Positions 24,377 through 33,843 are shown, counted from the first letter of the stretch. The stretch: 44,291 nt of DNA from Bacillota bacterium (GCA_023411215.1 JAEYOY010000040.1:1-44291); one strand, 5' to 3'. Program-made: numbers and translations. Notes: generated by a model not told the origin, from the letters alone.

Positions 24377-25768
24377 ATGAAAAAAGGTCAGATATATGAA
24401 GGTGTAGTAGCAAGAGTGGATTTTCCGAACAAGGGTATTGTTGAGCTTGAAGGCGAGAAGGTGGTTGTCAAGAATTCGATTCCCGGTCAGAAAATCAACT
24501 TTGCTGTGAGTAAGATAAGAAGCGGCAAGTCGGAAGGTAATCTTAAGGAGGTTGTGAGTAAGTCCCCACTGGAGACAAGAGAGGTAGCCTGCAAAAGCTT
24601 TGGGAACTGCGGAGGCTGCAGCTATCAGACCATGTCCTATGAGAATCAGCTGGAGATGAAGAAGAGCCAGGTAAAGAGGCTAGTAGATCAGGTATGCGAG
24701 GAATATAAGTTCGAAGGTATCCTAGGAAGTCCGGTGGAATGGGGGTATCGCAATAAGATGGAATTCTCCTTTGGTGATGAGTATAAAGAAGGTCCGCTTG
24801 CCCTTGGCCTTCATAAGAAGGGAAGCTTTCATGATATCATCACGGCAGATGACTGCGCAATTGTGGATCAAGACTTTAATCAGATCCTTACCTGTGTATT
24901 AGATTACTGCAAAGAAATGGGAATGGATTATTTTCACAAATTGACTCATAAGGGGTATCTTCGTCATCTGCTGGTGAGAAAGGCAGTGAAGACCGGTGAG
25001 ATTCTGGTGAATATCATAACATCAACGCAGGAAGAATACTTCGCCGGGAGCGAGGATGTCTTTACAGAGCTATCGAAGCAACTGCTGGCACTGAAGCTTA
25101 AGGGTACTCTTGTTGGCTTTCTGCATACCTATAATGACAGCCAGGCAGATGTGGTAAAGAGCGACCGAACTGTGCAGCTTTATGGCAGAGATTATATCTA
25201 TGAGGAGCTGCTGGGTCTTCGATTCAAGATATCGACTTTCTCCTTCTTCCAGACGAATTCCTTAGGAGCAGAAGTATTATATTCCAAGGTCAGAGAGTAT
25301 GTGGGAGAGACAAAAGATAAGAGAATCTTTGACTTATATAGCGGAACCGGAACAATCGCACAGCTTCTCGCTCCAGTTGCCGGTAAGGTAACCGGTGTAG
25401 AGATTGTGGAGGAAGCGGTTGAAGCAGCAAAGGAGAATGCTACTCTAAACGGCCTTAATAATTGTGAGTTCATTGCCGGTGATGTGTTAAAGGTAATCGA
25501 TTCACTGGAGGATAAGCCGGACATCATTGTACTGGATCCCCCGAGAGATGGAATTCATCCGAAAGCGCTGGATAAGATCATTGATTTTGGAGTAGAGAAG
25601 ATAGTGTATATATCCTGTAAACCGACGTCATTGGTAAGGGATTTGGAAGTACTACAGGCGAAGGGCTATAAGGTTGAAAAAATATGTGCAGTGGATATGT
25701 TCCCGGAGACGGTGCACGTAGAAGCGATAATTCTGATGACGCGTAGTGGTTCAGGTGAGAAAAAGTAG
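24377..25768 (+). CDS. rlmD: 23S rRNA (uracil-C5)-methyltransferase RlmD (RumA/TrmA family)
   Basis: 463 residues. An N-terminal TRAM-like RNA-binding segment is followed by the iron-sulfur cysteines C72, C78, C81 (CKSFGNCGGCSYQ) and C160 (DDCAIVD). The SAM-binding motif is DLYSGTGTIAQLL. The catalytic block VLDPPRDGIHPKAL ... VYISCKPTSLVRDL has nucleophile C414, which attacks uracil C6. In most Firmicutes this paralogue methylates 23S rRNA U1939 (RlmD) or U747/U1939 (RlmCD); the exact site is inference. Its 3' end is a known integration target of integrative elements in Firmicutes, and element-type genes begin right after it. Confidence 0.92.
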   Translation: MKKGQIYEGVVARVDFPNKGIVELEGEKVVVKNSIPGQKINFAVSKIRSGKSEGNLKEVVSKSPLETREVACKSFGNCGGCSYQTMSYENQLEMKKSQVKRLVDQVCEEYKFEGILGSPVEWGYRNKMEFSFGDEYKEGPLALGLHKKGSFHDIITADDCAIVDQDFNQILTCVLDYCKEMGMDYFHKLTHKGYLRHLLVRKAVKTGEILVNIITSTQEEYFAGSEDVFTELSKQLLALKLKGTLVGFLHTYNDSQADVVKSDRTVQLYGRDYIYEELLGLRFKISTFSFFQTNSLGAEVLYSKVREYVGETKDKRIFDLYSGTGTIAQLLAPVAGKVTGVEIVEEAVEAAKENATLNGLNNCEFIAGDVLKVIDSLEDKPDIIVLDPPRDGIHPKALDKIIDFGVEKIVYISCKPTSLVRDLEVLQAKGYKVEKICAVDMFPETVHVEAIILMTRSGSGEKK

Positions 25769-25802
25769 AGTTTGACCACAACATATAGTAGTTTGGAGCC
25801 GA

Positions 25803-25850
25803 TTTAGGGGCCAAAAAACAGCAAAAAAATGACGTTTTTTGACCCCTAAA
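25803..25850. repeat. Large dyad just after rlmD
   Basis: TTTAGGGGCCAAAAAAC pairs with GTTTTTTGACCCCTAAA with a single mismatch around 14 bases. It may be the rlmD terminator (T6 inside the right arm), or a structure at the element boundary. Confidence 0.65.
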
Positions 25851-25950
25851 AAAGGGCTAAAATATAGATGACATAGAGAAGACTCATTAGAAATTGACTT
25901 TTTTCAGGAAATTACTGCACCAATAGCTGAAATTGAAAAGGGGGAGAAAT

Positions 25951-26271
25951 ATGGAGATTTGTATTACGGTTATCTTAAAAGAGGCTAGAGGATTTGATAG
26001 ATCATTTCAACTCATGTACCAGCCGAATCCTATTTGGACTCAGAATGAAGACTGGATATCGAAAGATAATACAAATATAGGCTTTGATTTGAATGGTAGA
26101 TTCGAAGAATTACTGAAGTACTGTCAGGACAATGGTCATATGATTTCTGATGAGAAAGAGTGCGTTGTAGCATATAGAAAAGAATTAAAGAATCATTCAT
26201 TATCAGAAATAAAAGGTCTAATAGACGATATTGAGCGAACTGGTTTCAAATACAGTGTGCGAGAATACTAG
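25951..26271 (+). CDS. Small protein, unknown function (first gene after rlmD)
   Basis: 106 residues, soluble, beginning MEICITVILKEARGFD. AAGGGGGAG sits right before ATG 25951, which makes the earlier TTG at 25933 unlikely. Late in the protein, LSEIKGLIDDIERTGFKYSV suggests an alpha/beta fold. No family is recognised. It is followed by a strong terminator, so it is a single-gene transcript at the edge of the putative element; such cargo genes are often specific to the strain. Confidence 0.6.
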   Translation: MEICITVILKEARGFDRSFQLMYQPNPIWTQNEDWISKDNTNIGFDLNGRFEELLKYCQDNGHMISDEKECVVAYRKELKNHSLSEIKGLIDDIERTGFKYSVREY

Positions 26272-26291
26272 AACTAAATGCAATAAGTAAT

Positions 26292-26345
26292 AGAGGCAAA
26301 GTTTAATGGTCAACCAAAACGACCAATAGGCATTGCCTCTTTTTA
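26292..26345 (+). terminator. Intrinsic terminator, first of a tandem pair
   Basis: AGAGGCAA (26292-26299) pairs with TTGCCTCT (26333-26340); inside, TGGTC pairs with GACCA. A T-run TTTTT follows. Confidence 0.85.
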
Positions 26346-26365
26346 TGTCCAAAATGGATTTGAAG

Positions 26366-26396
26366 CCGGAGTCAGATAATTGATTCCGGTTTTTTC
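26366..26396 (+). terminator. Intrinsic terminator, second of a tandem pair, in the leader of the SLH protein gene
   Basis: CCGGAGTCA and TGATTCCGG flank GATAAT, followed by TTTTTT. It lies between the first terminator and the SLH protein start, 34 bases ahead of the ATG, so it could act as an attenuator. Confidence 0.8.
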
Positions 26397-26430
26397 ATAT
26401 CAAAAATTAAACGAAAGGATTGAAAAAACT

Positions 26431-29400
26431 ATGAGACAGAAAGAAAAACGCATTGGCATAATCGCCATCGTCCTACTGCTTCTGATGTGTAGCGGAATCT
26501 ATATTGTTTACCGACTTCATCCGGAAAGCTTTATTGGGAAGGACGAAATTATCACACGTGGTGAGTACGCTGCAATTCTGGCAAATGAGATTTCACTCGA
26601 TATCTCAAATGCAGAAAAAGAACCGTCTAGCTTTTCGGACATCGATGGTCATTGGGCAGAGAAATACATTGAGGCATTGGTAGATGCAGGATTCATTGAT
26701 CCAGTAGATTACCCTGATGGCTTCCACCCCGATGATCCAATTAGTCGCTCCGAAATTATTAAGCTGATAGTGAAAATTAAAGGTATGGAAGATGAAGCAG
26801 AGAACACAAAAGGGCACAGTGGCTATAAAGATCAAGCAGAAATCAAAGATGATGACAAGGGCTATGTAATCATTGGTCGAGAGAACGGAATCATCGGAGA
26901 TGAGGAGGATGATAAAATTCGACCAAATGATCCTGCTACTAAAGGCGAAGCTGAGGAGATGACAGAGAGTATTAACCCAAAGCCGAATGAACAAAAGCCT
27001 ACAAAGCCTTCACAAACGCCTGATACGACAACACCTGTTACAACACCAGAACCTATCACACCGACAGAACCTGAGAATCCTACAGACCCAACGACAACTC
27101 CAGAAGAGAACATGCCACCTATAACACCAACTCCAGACTATAGTGGTGGAAGTTCTCACGATAATTCTGATAGAGATTCTTATCATCCTACAGCAGAGGT
27201 GAAATTTGAATTACCCGAAGTAGTCCACACAGACAATGAAATTGAAGTGATGCCCGTGTGGAAATACATGAATAGCTATATTTGGACACTGTCTAAAACT
27301 GATGTAGATGGCTCTGAAAAGTCTATTGAGATGAAAGATGCTGTTACAGGTGCACTTGGACTGGAGGGTGGCACCATTAAGTTTAAGGAGTACGGTCAAT
27401 ATACTTTGACAGCCACCGCTAAAAATGCCAGAGGAAAAGAAACGGTACTATCCAAGCAAATCAAAGTATACCCAGTTATCAATATGAACTTTGATCTGCC
27501 TGAAACAACGCACACTGATAAATCAACAACCATCACATATTCTTTGGAGAATTTATATGGTAGCAACATTGAGTGGTCAGCGATAAAAGATGGTGAGGTT
27601 GCAAAAATAGCTGACATCCTTGACGGTGAACTTGGAAATGAAGGTGGAACCTTTGTTTTCAGGAACAAGGGGGAATATACCCTAACTGCATGCATTAAGG
27701 ACGCTACTGGCCGTATCTTTTCACATACGGAATCCACAAAAGTTTATCCTGTTGCGGGAATTTCATTTGACCTTCCATCCGTGTCTCATACGGATAAGGA
27801 ACTTAATCTTTCAACGGTCCTAATTGAAGCAAATAACATGAACGTTGATTGGATCCTACTGAAGAATGGCGAGGTAGCTGAACTTTCATCTGAGCTTGAA
27901 GGTAAGCTAGCCAATGAAGGAGGGACTATTCGTTCCAAGGATAAGGGTGTGTATATGCTCACTGGAAAATTAATCGATGAAACGGGTAGAATATTTGAAA
28001 CTTCAAAGACTATAACAATCTATCCCGTTGGTTCTGTCGGATTTTATGCACCTGAAATCACACATACAGATAAGACAATTCACGTGGAAACCCAATTTAA
28101 AAATCTTGAAGATGCATCAATTCAGTGGTCATTGTCCAAGAATGGTGAAGCCATTGAAATTAAAAATGTAATTCAAGGTGAACTTTCTGATGAGGGAGGC
28201 TTCATCCGTTTTGTAAATAAAGGAGAATATGTTCTTAAAGCATCCTTCACTGATAAAGCAGGAAGAAGTTACAGTTACTCAGCTCCAGTAAAAGTGTATC
28301 CAGTTCCGATCATTTCTTATACTTTGCCTGAAACGGCTCACACAGATACTGTAGTCCAAGTGGTTCCTGAAATCTTAGAGATGGATGGACTTAATGTTGA
28401 GTGGCTACTAGAGAATGGTTTCGGATTCCAAGATTTTGAAACTTATATCAGTGGAACGCTTGAAAATAGCGGTGGCTCCATATGTTTTAAACACGCTGGA
28501 ACTTACGAATTGATTGCTCGCATTACTGATGAAACAGGCCGAGTAATTCTATTTGAAAAGGGTGGTAAGATTGAAGTTTTGCCAGTACTTAATATTTCAT
28601 TTGAACTTCCAGAAACAACACATCTCGACCGTACACTTGATCTTAGAACAAGAGGAAATAACAATGTACTTCCTGTAAATTGGTCAATCACGAAGGATGG
28701 TGTGCCAGTAGATTTATCAGCTGTTATTGATGGAGACCTTAATGCCTATGGTGGACAAATTCGTTTTAAGCAGAAGGGAGAGTATACACTTACTTCCTCA
28801 ATGACAGATGCTCTAGGAAGAGTATTTTCTTACACAGCATCAACGACAGTTTATCCAGTGCCAGAGATTTCACTTTCTGTACCGAAGACTTGGTATGTAG
28901 GTGAGCAAGGGGCAATCAGTGTTACGGGTAATCAAATTGAAAACCTGATTACGGAATGGACAATCATAAAAGATGATGGAGGCTCTGTAGCTTATTCAAA
29001 TTTTGCAACTGGTGAATTAAACAAACAAGGTGGTAGCCTAACATTCCCTTCAAAGGGCCAGTATGAATTAATCCTAACCATGACAGATCCTTCCGGTCGA
29101 AGTTATGTAAATAGTGGCAGGTTAACTGTATACCCTATCCCTCATATGAACGCTACACTTACACCGCTCAGTTACAGTGGAGATACCATTATTGCAACAG
29201 CATTAGGTTCAGACCTTGATGACATGGGCATTGAATGGTTGATTTCTGTTGATGGTGGTGAGGAAAAGCCATATGCACAATGTGTAACAGGCTCACTTGG
29301 TGAAAATGGAGGCAGCTTTACAGTCACTACAGATAAAACAATCTCATTGAGGTTGATAGCTGAAGCCGTAGATATTAATGGCAGAAAATTTATATTTACA

Positions 29401-30507
29401 TCTAATACTGCTTCAGTCAAGCCATTAGCAAACTTTACTTTCTCAGTTCCACAGGCTGTTCACGTTGGTGAGAGCATTAACATTTCAATGCAGTCCGTAT
29501 CTGGACTGGAGGACAGGAATCTCAAATGGTCTCTGTCTAAAGATAGCACTCCAGAGAATTATTCAGGTACATTATCAAACGCTGGCGGTAGCATTGTCAT
29601 CAATCAAACCGGCAACTATATTTTAATGGCAAGTACGATTGATAGCACCGGTAGGGAATTTAGTTTTTCCAAGAGTATTGCCATAACAAACACAGCACCT
29701 AACAAGCCTGTCGGTAGTGCTGTTGTAACAAGAACTGCACTGAACTCTAAGCTGAAGGTCAATATTTTTGCCTCAGCCACTGATCCAGACTCAGATGCAG
29801 TCGCACTTGAGTATTCAGGCAGTACTGCAGACAATTATTATCCTGTGGGAACTCATACTGTAAAGGTTAGAGCAAAAGATTCATGGGGTCTTTATTCAGA
29901 ATGGACAAGCATCACTTTTACAGTTACAAACTCTGCTCCAACTACTCCAGTGATTACACGTACACCCGACGGAAATAGTGTCGCTCCTGGTGTACCAATT
30001 ACCATTACAGCATCGAGCAGTGATCACGATGGTGATGCCATCACATATGTTTGGGAGGGGCGACCTTCGCAAACGAGCACTGCTTATCCACTGGGTAAAA
30101 ATGTTGTTCGCGTCAAAGCAGTAGATTCTACTGGAGCAGAATCGCCATGGGCAGCTATCGTATTCTTTGTTGCTGATCCTAATAGTGGCGGTGGCATGAC
30201 GCTGAACGGTCCTGAATCAGTTATTCTCGAACAGGGGATTGCAGGTGCGACCATTACAAACTATACCTTTACAGTTCCACCGGTTAGCGGACATAGTGGT
30301 CAAGATTATGGAAGAGTACGCGGCTATAACGTTTTAGCTGGACAGTGGGATCAACTTGACTATGCAACGACAACAAATGGCATTACATTCAGCAGAGCTC
30401 TGTCGCCGGGTATTTATAGCAAGTTGGAGTTTTATTACTACACCAATCACGATTGCATGTACAACAAATCAAATATCACCTATTCAGTAAGCTTCTATTT
30501 TCAATAG
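26431..30507 (+). CDS. Giant SLH-domain surface protein with nine Ig-like repeats
   Basis: 1358 residues. After a basic start and a membrane helix (about 8-27) come SLH-type segments (ITRGEYAAILANEI, SFSDIDGHWAEKYIEALVDAGFI, PDDPISRSEIIKLIVKI) that bind wall polysaccharide. A Pro/Thr-rich linker (about 195-255) leads to nine consecutive ~92-residue modules with the pattern LPETTHTDK...W..KDGE...GELGNEGG...F..KGEYTL...D.GR...VYPV, two fibronectin/PKD-like modules (SDPDSDAV, SSDHDGDAITY) and a unique C-terminal domain. ATG 26431 follows GAAAGGA; an upstream TTG lies inside a terminator. It precedes the pilus module and may be a surface adhesin helping cell-cell contact. Confidence 0.85.
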   Translation: MRQKEKRIGIIAIVLLLLMCSGIYIVYRLHPESFIGKDEIITRGEYAAILANEISLDISNAEKEPSSFSDIDGHWAEKYIEALVDAGFIDPVDYPDGFHPDDPISRSEIIKLIVKIKGMEDEAENTKGHSGYKDQAEIKDDDKGYVIIGRENGIIGDEEDDKIRPNDPATKGEAEEMTESINPKPNEQKPTKPSQTPDTTTPVTTPEPITPTEPENPTDPTTTPEENMPPITPTPDYSGGSSHDNSDRDSYHPTAEVKFELPEVVHTDNEIEVMPVWKYMNSYIWTLSKTDVDGSEKSIEMKDAVTGALGLEGGTIKFKEYGQYTLTATAKNARGKETVLSKQIKVYPVINMNFDLPETTHTDKSTTITYSLENLYGSNIEWSAIKDGEVAKIADILDGELGNEGGTFVFRNKGEYTLTACIKDATGRIFSHTESTKVYPVAGISFDLPSVSHTDKELNLSTVLIEANNMNVDWILLKNGEVAELSSELEGKLANEGGTIRSKDKGVYMLTGKLIDETGRIFETSKTITIYPVGSVGFYAPEITHTDKTIHVETQFKNLEDASIQWSLSKNGEAIEIKNVIQGELSDEGGFIRFVNKGEYVLKASFTDKAGRSYSYSAPVKVYPVPIISYTLPETAHTDTVVQVVPEILEMDGLNVEWLLENGFGFQDFETYISGTLENSGGSICFKHAGTYELIARITDETGRVILFEKGGKIEVLPVLNISFELPETTHLDRTLDLRTRGNNNVLPVNWSITKDGVPVDLSAVIDGDLNAYGGQIRFKQKGEYTLTSSMTDALGRVFSYTASTTVYPVPEISLSVPKTWYVGEQGAISVTGNQIENLITEWTIIKDDGGSVAYSNFATGELNKQGGSLTFPSKGQYELILTMTDPSGRSYVNSGRLTVYPIPHMNATLTPLSYSGDTIIATALGSDLDDMGIEWLISVDGGEEKPYAQCVTGSLGENGGSFTVTTDKTISLRLIAEAVDINGRKFIFTSNTASVKPLANFTFSVPQAVHVGESINISMQSVSGLEDRNLKWSLSKDSTPENYSGTLSNAGGSIVINQTGNYILMASTIDSTGREFSFSKSIAITNTAPNKPVGSAVVTRTALNSKLKVNIFASATDPDSDAVALEYSGSTADNYYPVGTHTVKVRAKDSWGLYSEWTSITFTVTNSAPTTPVITRTPDGNSVAPGVPITITASSSDHDGDAITYVWEGRPSQTSTAYPLGKNVVRVKAVDSTGAESPWAAIVFFVADPNSGGGMTLNGPESVILEQGIAGATITNYTFTVPPVSGHSGQDYGRVRGYNVLAGQWDQLDYATTTNGITFSRALSPGIYSKLEFYYYTNHDCMYNKSNITYSVSFYFQ

Positions 30508-30553
30508 CGATTCAGATTTAAATAACAAAACTTGAAAGAGAGGTAGATAACCA

Positions 30554-31243
30554 ATGTCAAAATTATATATGTACGGTACAGAGCTTGGGGAGCTGGAACA
30601 ATTGATGATGCTCGTGCCCAATTTTATGCCAAGGAAAAGCGGAATGATTGTTGTGCATGGCATTAATAGGGGGAAAGAGGAATCGAAATGTCAGCCATGC
30701 TTGTATGAGGAGAGTAGCTCCCAAATTAGTGAAATTGGTAATATGATTCATGAAAGAAATCGATCTGGATTTGACAGCTATAATGAAATAACCTTCACTT
30801 GTTTTAAAAATCATAGATCATTTCGACTCAATGAAAGACTTTTAAATTTAGCCAGAAATTATGATGGGGATATGTTCTTAAATGAAGTTCATCGTTCAAG
30901 ATTTAATTCAGTCTGTAAGTTGCAAGATGTGTCTACTAAAGATAGAAATTCATTTTACCTTGCTACACTGTTTTTGCTTACCGCTGATGATAAGTTGTGG
31001 AGTGCGGTGAAAGACCATGTTTATCGAGATAGCTTTGAATTTAAAAAGATGCAGCTCAGTGGAATTAATACAGATGGATATGCTCTCTATCAAACAGCCA
31101 GAACCGTTTGCATGGGCAGAGAGTATATTAAACTGGATGAGATTGCAGACAAGACATTGATCGGTGATATAGCTTTTAAAGCGATTATCAATGCGATACT
31201 TATTTCTAAATATGGATTTGGAATGCTAAACGTAAATGACTAA
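30554..31243 (+). CDS. DUF6075-like element protein
   Basis: 229 residues, soluble. The C-terminal half (FLNEVHRSRFNSVCKL, SFYLATLFLLTADDKLWSAVKDHVY, GYALYQTARTVCMG) resembles proteins that recur in Clostridia integrative elements and that I recall as DUF6075; the N-terminal half has no recognised relative. AGAGAGGT precedes the ATG. A terminator starts right at the stop codon. Function unknown. Confidence 0.6.
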   Translation: MSKLYMYGTELGELEQLMMLVPNFMPRKSGMIVVHGINRGKEESKCQPCLYEESSSQISEIGNMIHERNRSGFDSYNEITFTCFKNHRSFRLNERLLNLARNYDGDMFLNEVHRSRFNSVCKLQDVSTKDRNSFYLATLFLLTADDKLWSAVKDHVYRDSFEFKKMQLSGINTDGYALYQTARTVCMGREYIKLDEIADKTLIGDIAFKAIINAILISKYGFGMLNVND

Positions 31244-31244
31244 A

Positions 31245-31302
31245 AGAGTTACTTTTCTACAGAGGCGTTGATCTCAGTAAGATAGAAGGTAGCTCTTTTT
31301 TT
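31245..31302 (+). terminator. Intrinsic terminator after the DUF6075-like gene
   Basis: Arms 31245-31260 and 31281-31296 (AGAGTTACTTTTCTAC / GATAGAAGGTAGCTCT) pair with several G-U pairs, followed by a T7 run. Confidence 0.75.
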
Positions 31303-31334
31303 ATGCGATTAAACAAGAAATGGAGGCATGAGGT

Positions 31335-33000
31335 TTGTACATTACAATTAAAAAATCGAATAATGTCGATGAAAAATCGTCAGAACCTTGGTTTCCTCTC
31401 AAAGAGGAAAAACTCAGCGAAATTTGTAAGGAGATTTGTATCGGACTATCAAAAGGCGTGAATTGCTATATTGTTGATTCAAATGACAGAGATTTTATCA
31501 GTGTGATTAAGGAACATTACTGCAATGTAGATGAACTGAATTTCCTAACGAAACGCTTGGACAGCTTTGATGCAAGAGAAAAAACTACTTTTTATGCATC
31601 TGCCATTGCGACAGATGCAAAGACGCTCGCTGACCTGATAAATCTAACTTACAATACGCACTGTTATAGCGTCATCAGTGATTTTAGCAACTTGGATGCA
31701 GTAGGAAAGACAGTGTACTTAAATGAAGCCGGTGCAGCAACCACTAAGAAAATGGAGCTGATAGATGGGAGAGCAGTTGTTGAAGACCTTATGAAGTTCA
31801 GCCCAATGAAGGTTGTGACACCTTATGGTGTCATCTATCAAAATAGAAACGAACCTGAGCTTCTTTATGATGGTAAGCATTTTCCTTGTTACTACTGGCA
31901 AAGTGAAATCGCAACACTGGTATTAGAAGTTGGTAGCGAAAGAGAATTTGTATATCTGCCCTGTGCAGAGTCAGCCATTGAAAAAGCATTGATGAGACTT
32001 GATGTGGATAGTGTCTCAGAATGCAATGCGATCATAGACAGCGATTCATTTCCGATGAGAATGATTGAGCTCATTGAAAAAGAAAATTCAATTACGTCGA
32101 AAATTGGGATATTAAATGAGTTCGCAAAGCAATTTAAGGAAATGGGCAGTCATGATGGCGTTTATTTTGAAAAATTAATGGATTATGTCGGCCCCAAAAA
32201 CCTTGATGAAGTAAGTGCACTTCTCAATAGCATGTATGAATTTGAGATGTTTGATGGCATTAGGAATGCAGAAGAATATGGCAGATACATGATATGCGAC
32301 TCTGGCCATTTTGAGTATGACGAAAACCTTGATGACTACATTGATTTTAAGGGTTATGGCCAGCAGAGAATAAATAATGAATCTGGAGCCTTCACAAAAC
32401 AGGGTTACATCACCTACCGCGGCAATAACCAAGATTTAGAGAACCTTCTCTACGAAAAGCTTGGGATGGTGCTGGAAAGACAAAAGCAAACACTTCAAAT
32501 GAAACTGTATATGCCTTTAAAAGTGATTACCTACGAAGTAGAGAATGACTATGGCTATATGGAAAAATCAGATCATGAAGAAGAATTGTCACCGCATGAA
32601 CTGCTCGAGTATGAAGAAGAAATCCTTAGGGCTATTGAGAAAAGCAAATTGCCAGGAGAAGAAAAAAGAGGAATGATGAAATATTATGGCACTTGTGACA
32701 GTGTGAATGCAAAAGTTGCCAAGTATGATTTCACAGTGGAAGAAGTCAAAGGCGAACTGATGGGGGTTGCGGTGCTCACCCTTAATGATGTCTTGACGGG
32801 AAAGGAGTTTGAACTTATTAAGAATGAAATCACTGGACAAGCTAGTGATGGCTTCGGGGAAGGATTTGAGCAAAAAAATTCAAACAGATGATAAAGGCAT
32901 CTATGTGAGCTTCTGGAACCATGAGAATTGGTATTTGAAAACTGCAGGAGAAATTGAAATAACAGAACAAACACAGACAATGGGAGGCATCGGTATATGA
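31335..33000 (+). pseudogene. ArdA-like / DUF6329-like anti-restriction protein with frame break at A7 (programmed, decayed or sequence error)
   Basis: The first frame (31335-32891, 518 residues, TTG start after GGAGG) has a region like ArdA, the DNA-mimic that blocks type I restriction: MYEFEMFDGIRNAEEYGRYM ... NLDDYIDFKGYGQQ. Its last part (MPLKVITYEVENDYGYMEKS...) resembles DUF6329. This frame ends soon after a run of seven A (32872-32878). Skipping one A continues as IQTDDKGIYVSFWNHENWYL... for 40 residues and ends at 33000 in an ATGA overlap with the next gene. That overlap shows the longer reading was the ancestral one. Whether full-length protein is still made (by slippage) is open. 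Confidence 0.65.
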
Positions 33001-33284
33001 AGGGATTTAAATCTCGAAAGGAAGTTGAAAAAATCAAAGAGCAGTATCCTGTAGGCACTAGGATTGAGCTGATTTGTATGGATGATCCATATACCCCGAT
33101 TGAATCTGGGATGAAGGGAACCGTTAACATTGTTGACGATGCTGGCACACTTCATATGAAATGGGATAACGGAAGAACGCTTGGTATTGTACCGGGCGAG
33201 GATCAGTTCAAAGTGATTGGTGAATCCCCAGAAGAGTCAATGGACAATGAACAAAAGCAGTCCTTCGGTGGGATGAATATGTAA
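32997..33284 (+). CDS. DUF4314 protein
   Basis: 95 residues. The core VGTRIELICMDDPYTPIESGMKGTV ... LHMKWDNGRTLGIVPGEDQF is the DUF4314 small beta-barrel (SH3/Tudor-like), common in Clostridia integrative elements and phages. Its start overlaps the end of the long ArdA-like reading frame by ATGA, so translation of the two is coupled. Function unknown; binding of nucleic acid or of a protein partner is inference. Confidence 0.8.
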   Translation: MKGFKSRKEVEKIKEQYPVGTRIELICMDDPYTPIESGMKGTVNIVDDAGTLHMKWDNGRTLGIVPGEDQFKVIGESPEESMDNEQKQSFGGMNM

Positions 33285-33330
33285 AGACAAGATTGAAAAC
33301 TTCTACAAACAGATTAATTGAATATACAAA

Positions 33331-33437
33331 GGCATAAATGTACGGAAAGTAAACCGTGCTATTTTTATGCCCTGAATTCTATGAGGCCGGTTGAATTACT
33401 GCAATATGCAGTGAAACAATCGGTCTTTTTTTATTTT
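33331..33437 (+). terminator. Tandem hairpins, second an intrinsic terminator
   Basis: GGCATAAA / TTTATGCC with inner ACGG / CCGT (33331-33371), then CCGGTTG...ACTGC-AATAT-GCAGT...CAATCGG (33387-33423) followed by TC and a T7 run. The arrangement copies that before the SLH gene. The gap 33285-33471 holds nothing else. Confidence 0.75.
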
Positions 33438-33471
33438 TTGAAACAATCCCACCAGAAAAGGAGGCGAGGAG

Positions 33472-33828
33472 GTGGAACATGTAAATCTAAATGAGAGATT
33501 TTTAAGTCACTTAAAAAGAAATCACACAGGTGCAGGGAGGGCTGTGCAAAGCAAGGGATTGGAACTTCGGTTTCAAATGAGCGGAAGGAAGATTCGTGAC
33601 ATAGTCAATGCACTCAGGTGCGAGGGACATCCCATCTGCAGTGACGATGGTGGTTATTATTATGGCGCTAATAAGAATGAGGTTCTTGGAAGCATACGTC
33701 AGCTGAATAGCCGGATTGAGAAAATTGCAGAAGCAAAAAATGGACTTGTAGATGCCCTATCCCTCTATCCAGATTCAAATAGCAGTGAACAGCTTCAAAT
33801 CTGGCTTGTGTGTGTGAAGGAGGGATGA
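33472..33828 (+). CDS. Small winged-helix-like element protein
   Basis: 118 residues, GTG start after GGAGGCGAGGAG. The middle part, GLELRFQMSGRKIRDIVNAL followed by RCEGHPICSDDGGYYYGAN, looks like a short winged helix of the type found in phage and element proteins (preparing or choosing a start site, or a regulator); the C-terminal part is a helix with SRIEKIAEAKNGLVDAL. The dam-like gene follows 15 bases later, so both are in one operon. DNA binding is inference. Confidence 0.65.
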   Translation: MEHVNLNERFLSHLKRNHTGAGRAVQSKGLELRFQMSGRKIRDIVNALRCEGHPICSDDGGYYYGANKNEVLGSIRQLNSRIEKIAEAKNGLVDALSLYPDSNSSEQLQIWLVCVKEG

Positions 33829-33843
33829 TGTATTAATAGTTTT

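Noticed and set aside
26380..26431. TTG at 26380 as start of the SLH protein
   Set aside because: It lies within the second terminator hairpin and lacks a ribosome-binding site; ATG 26431 follows GAAAGGA.
32872..32878. Programmed -1 ribosomal frameshift at A7
   Set aside because: A -1 shift here leads to FKQMIKASM and a stop; the family-like continuation needs +1 (or -2), so a simple -1 signal does not explain it.
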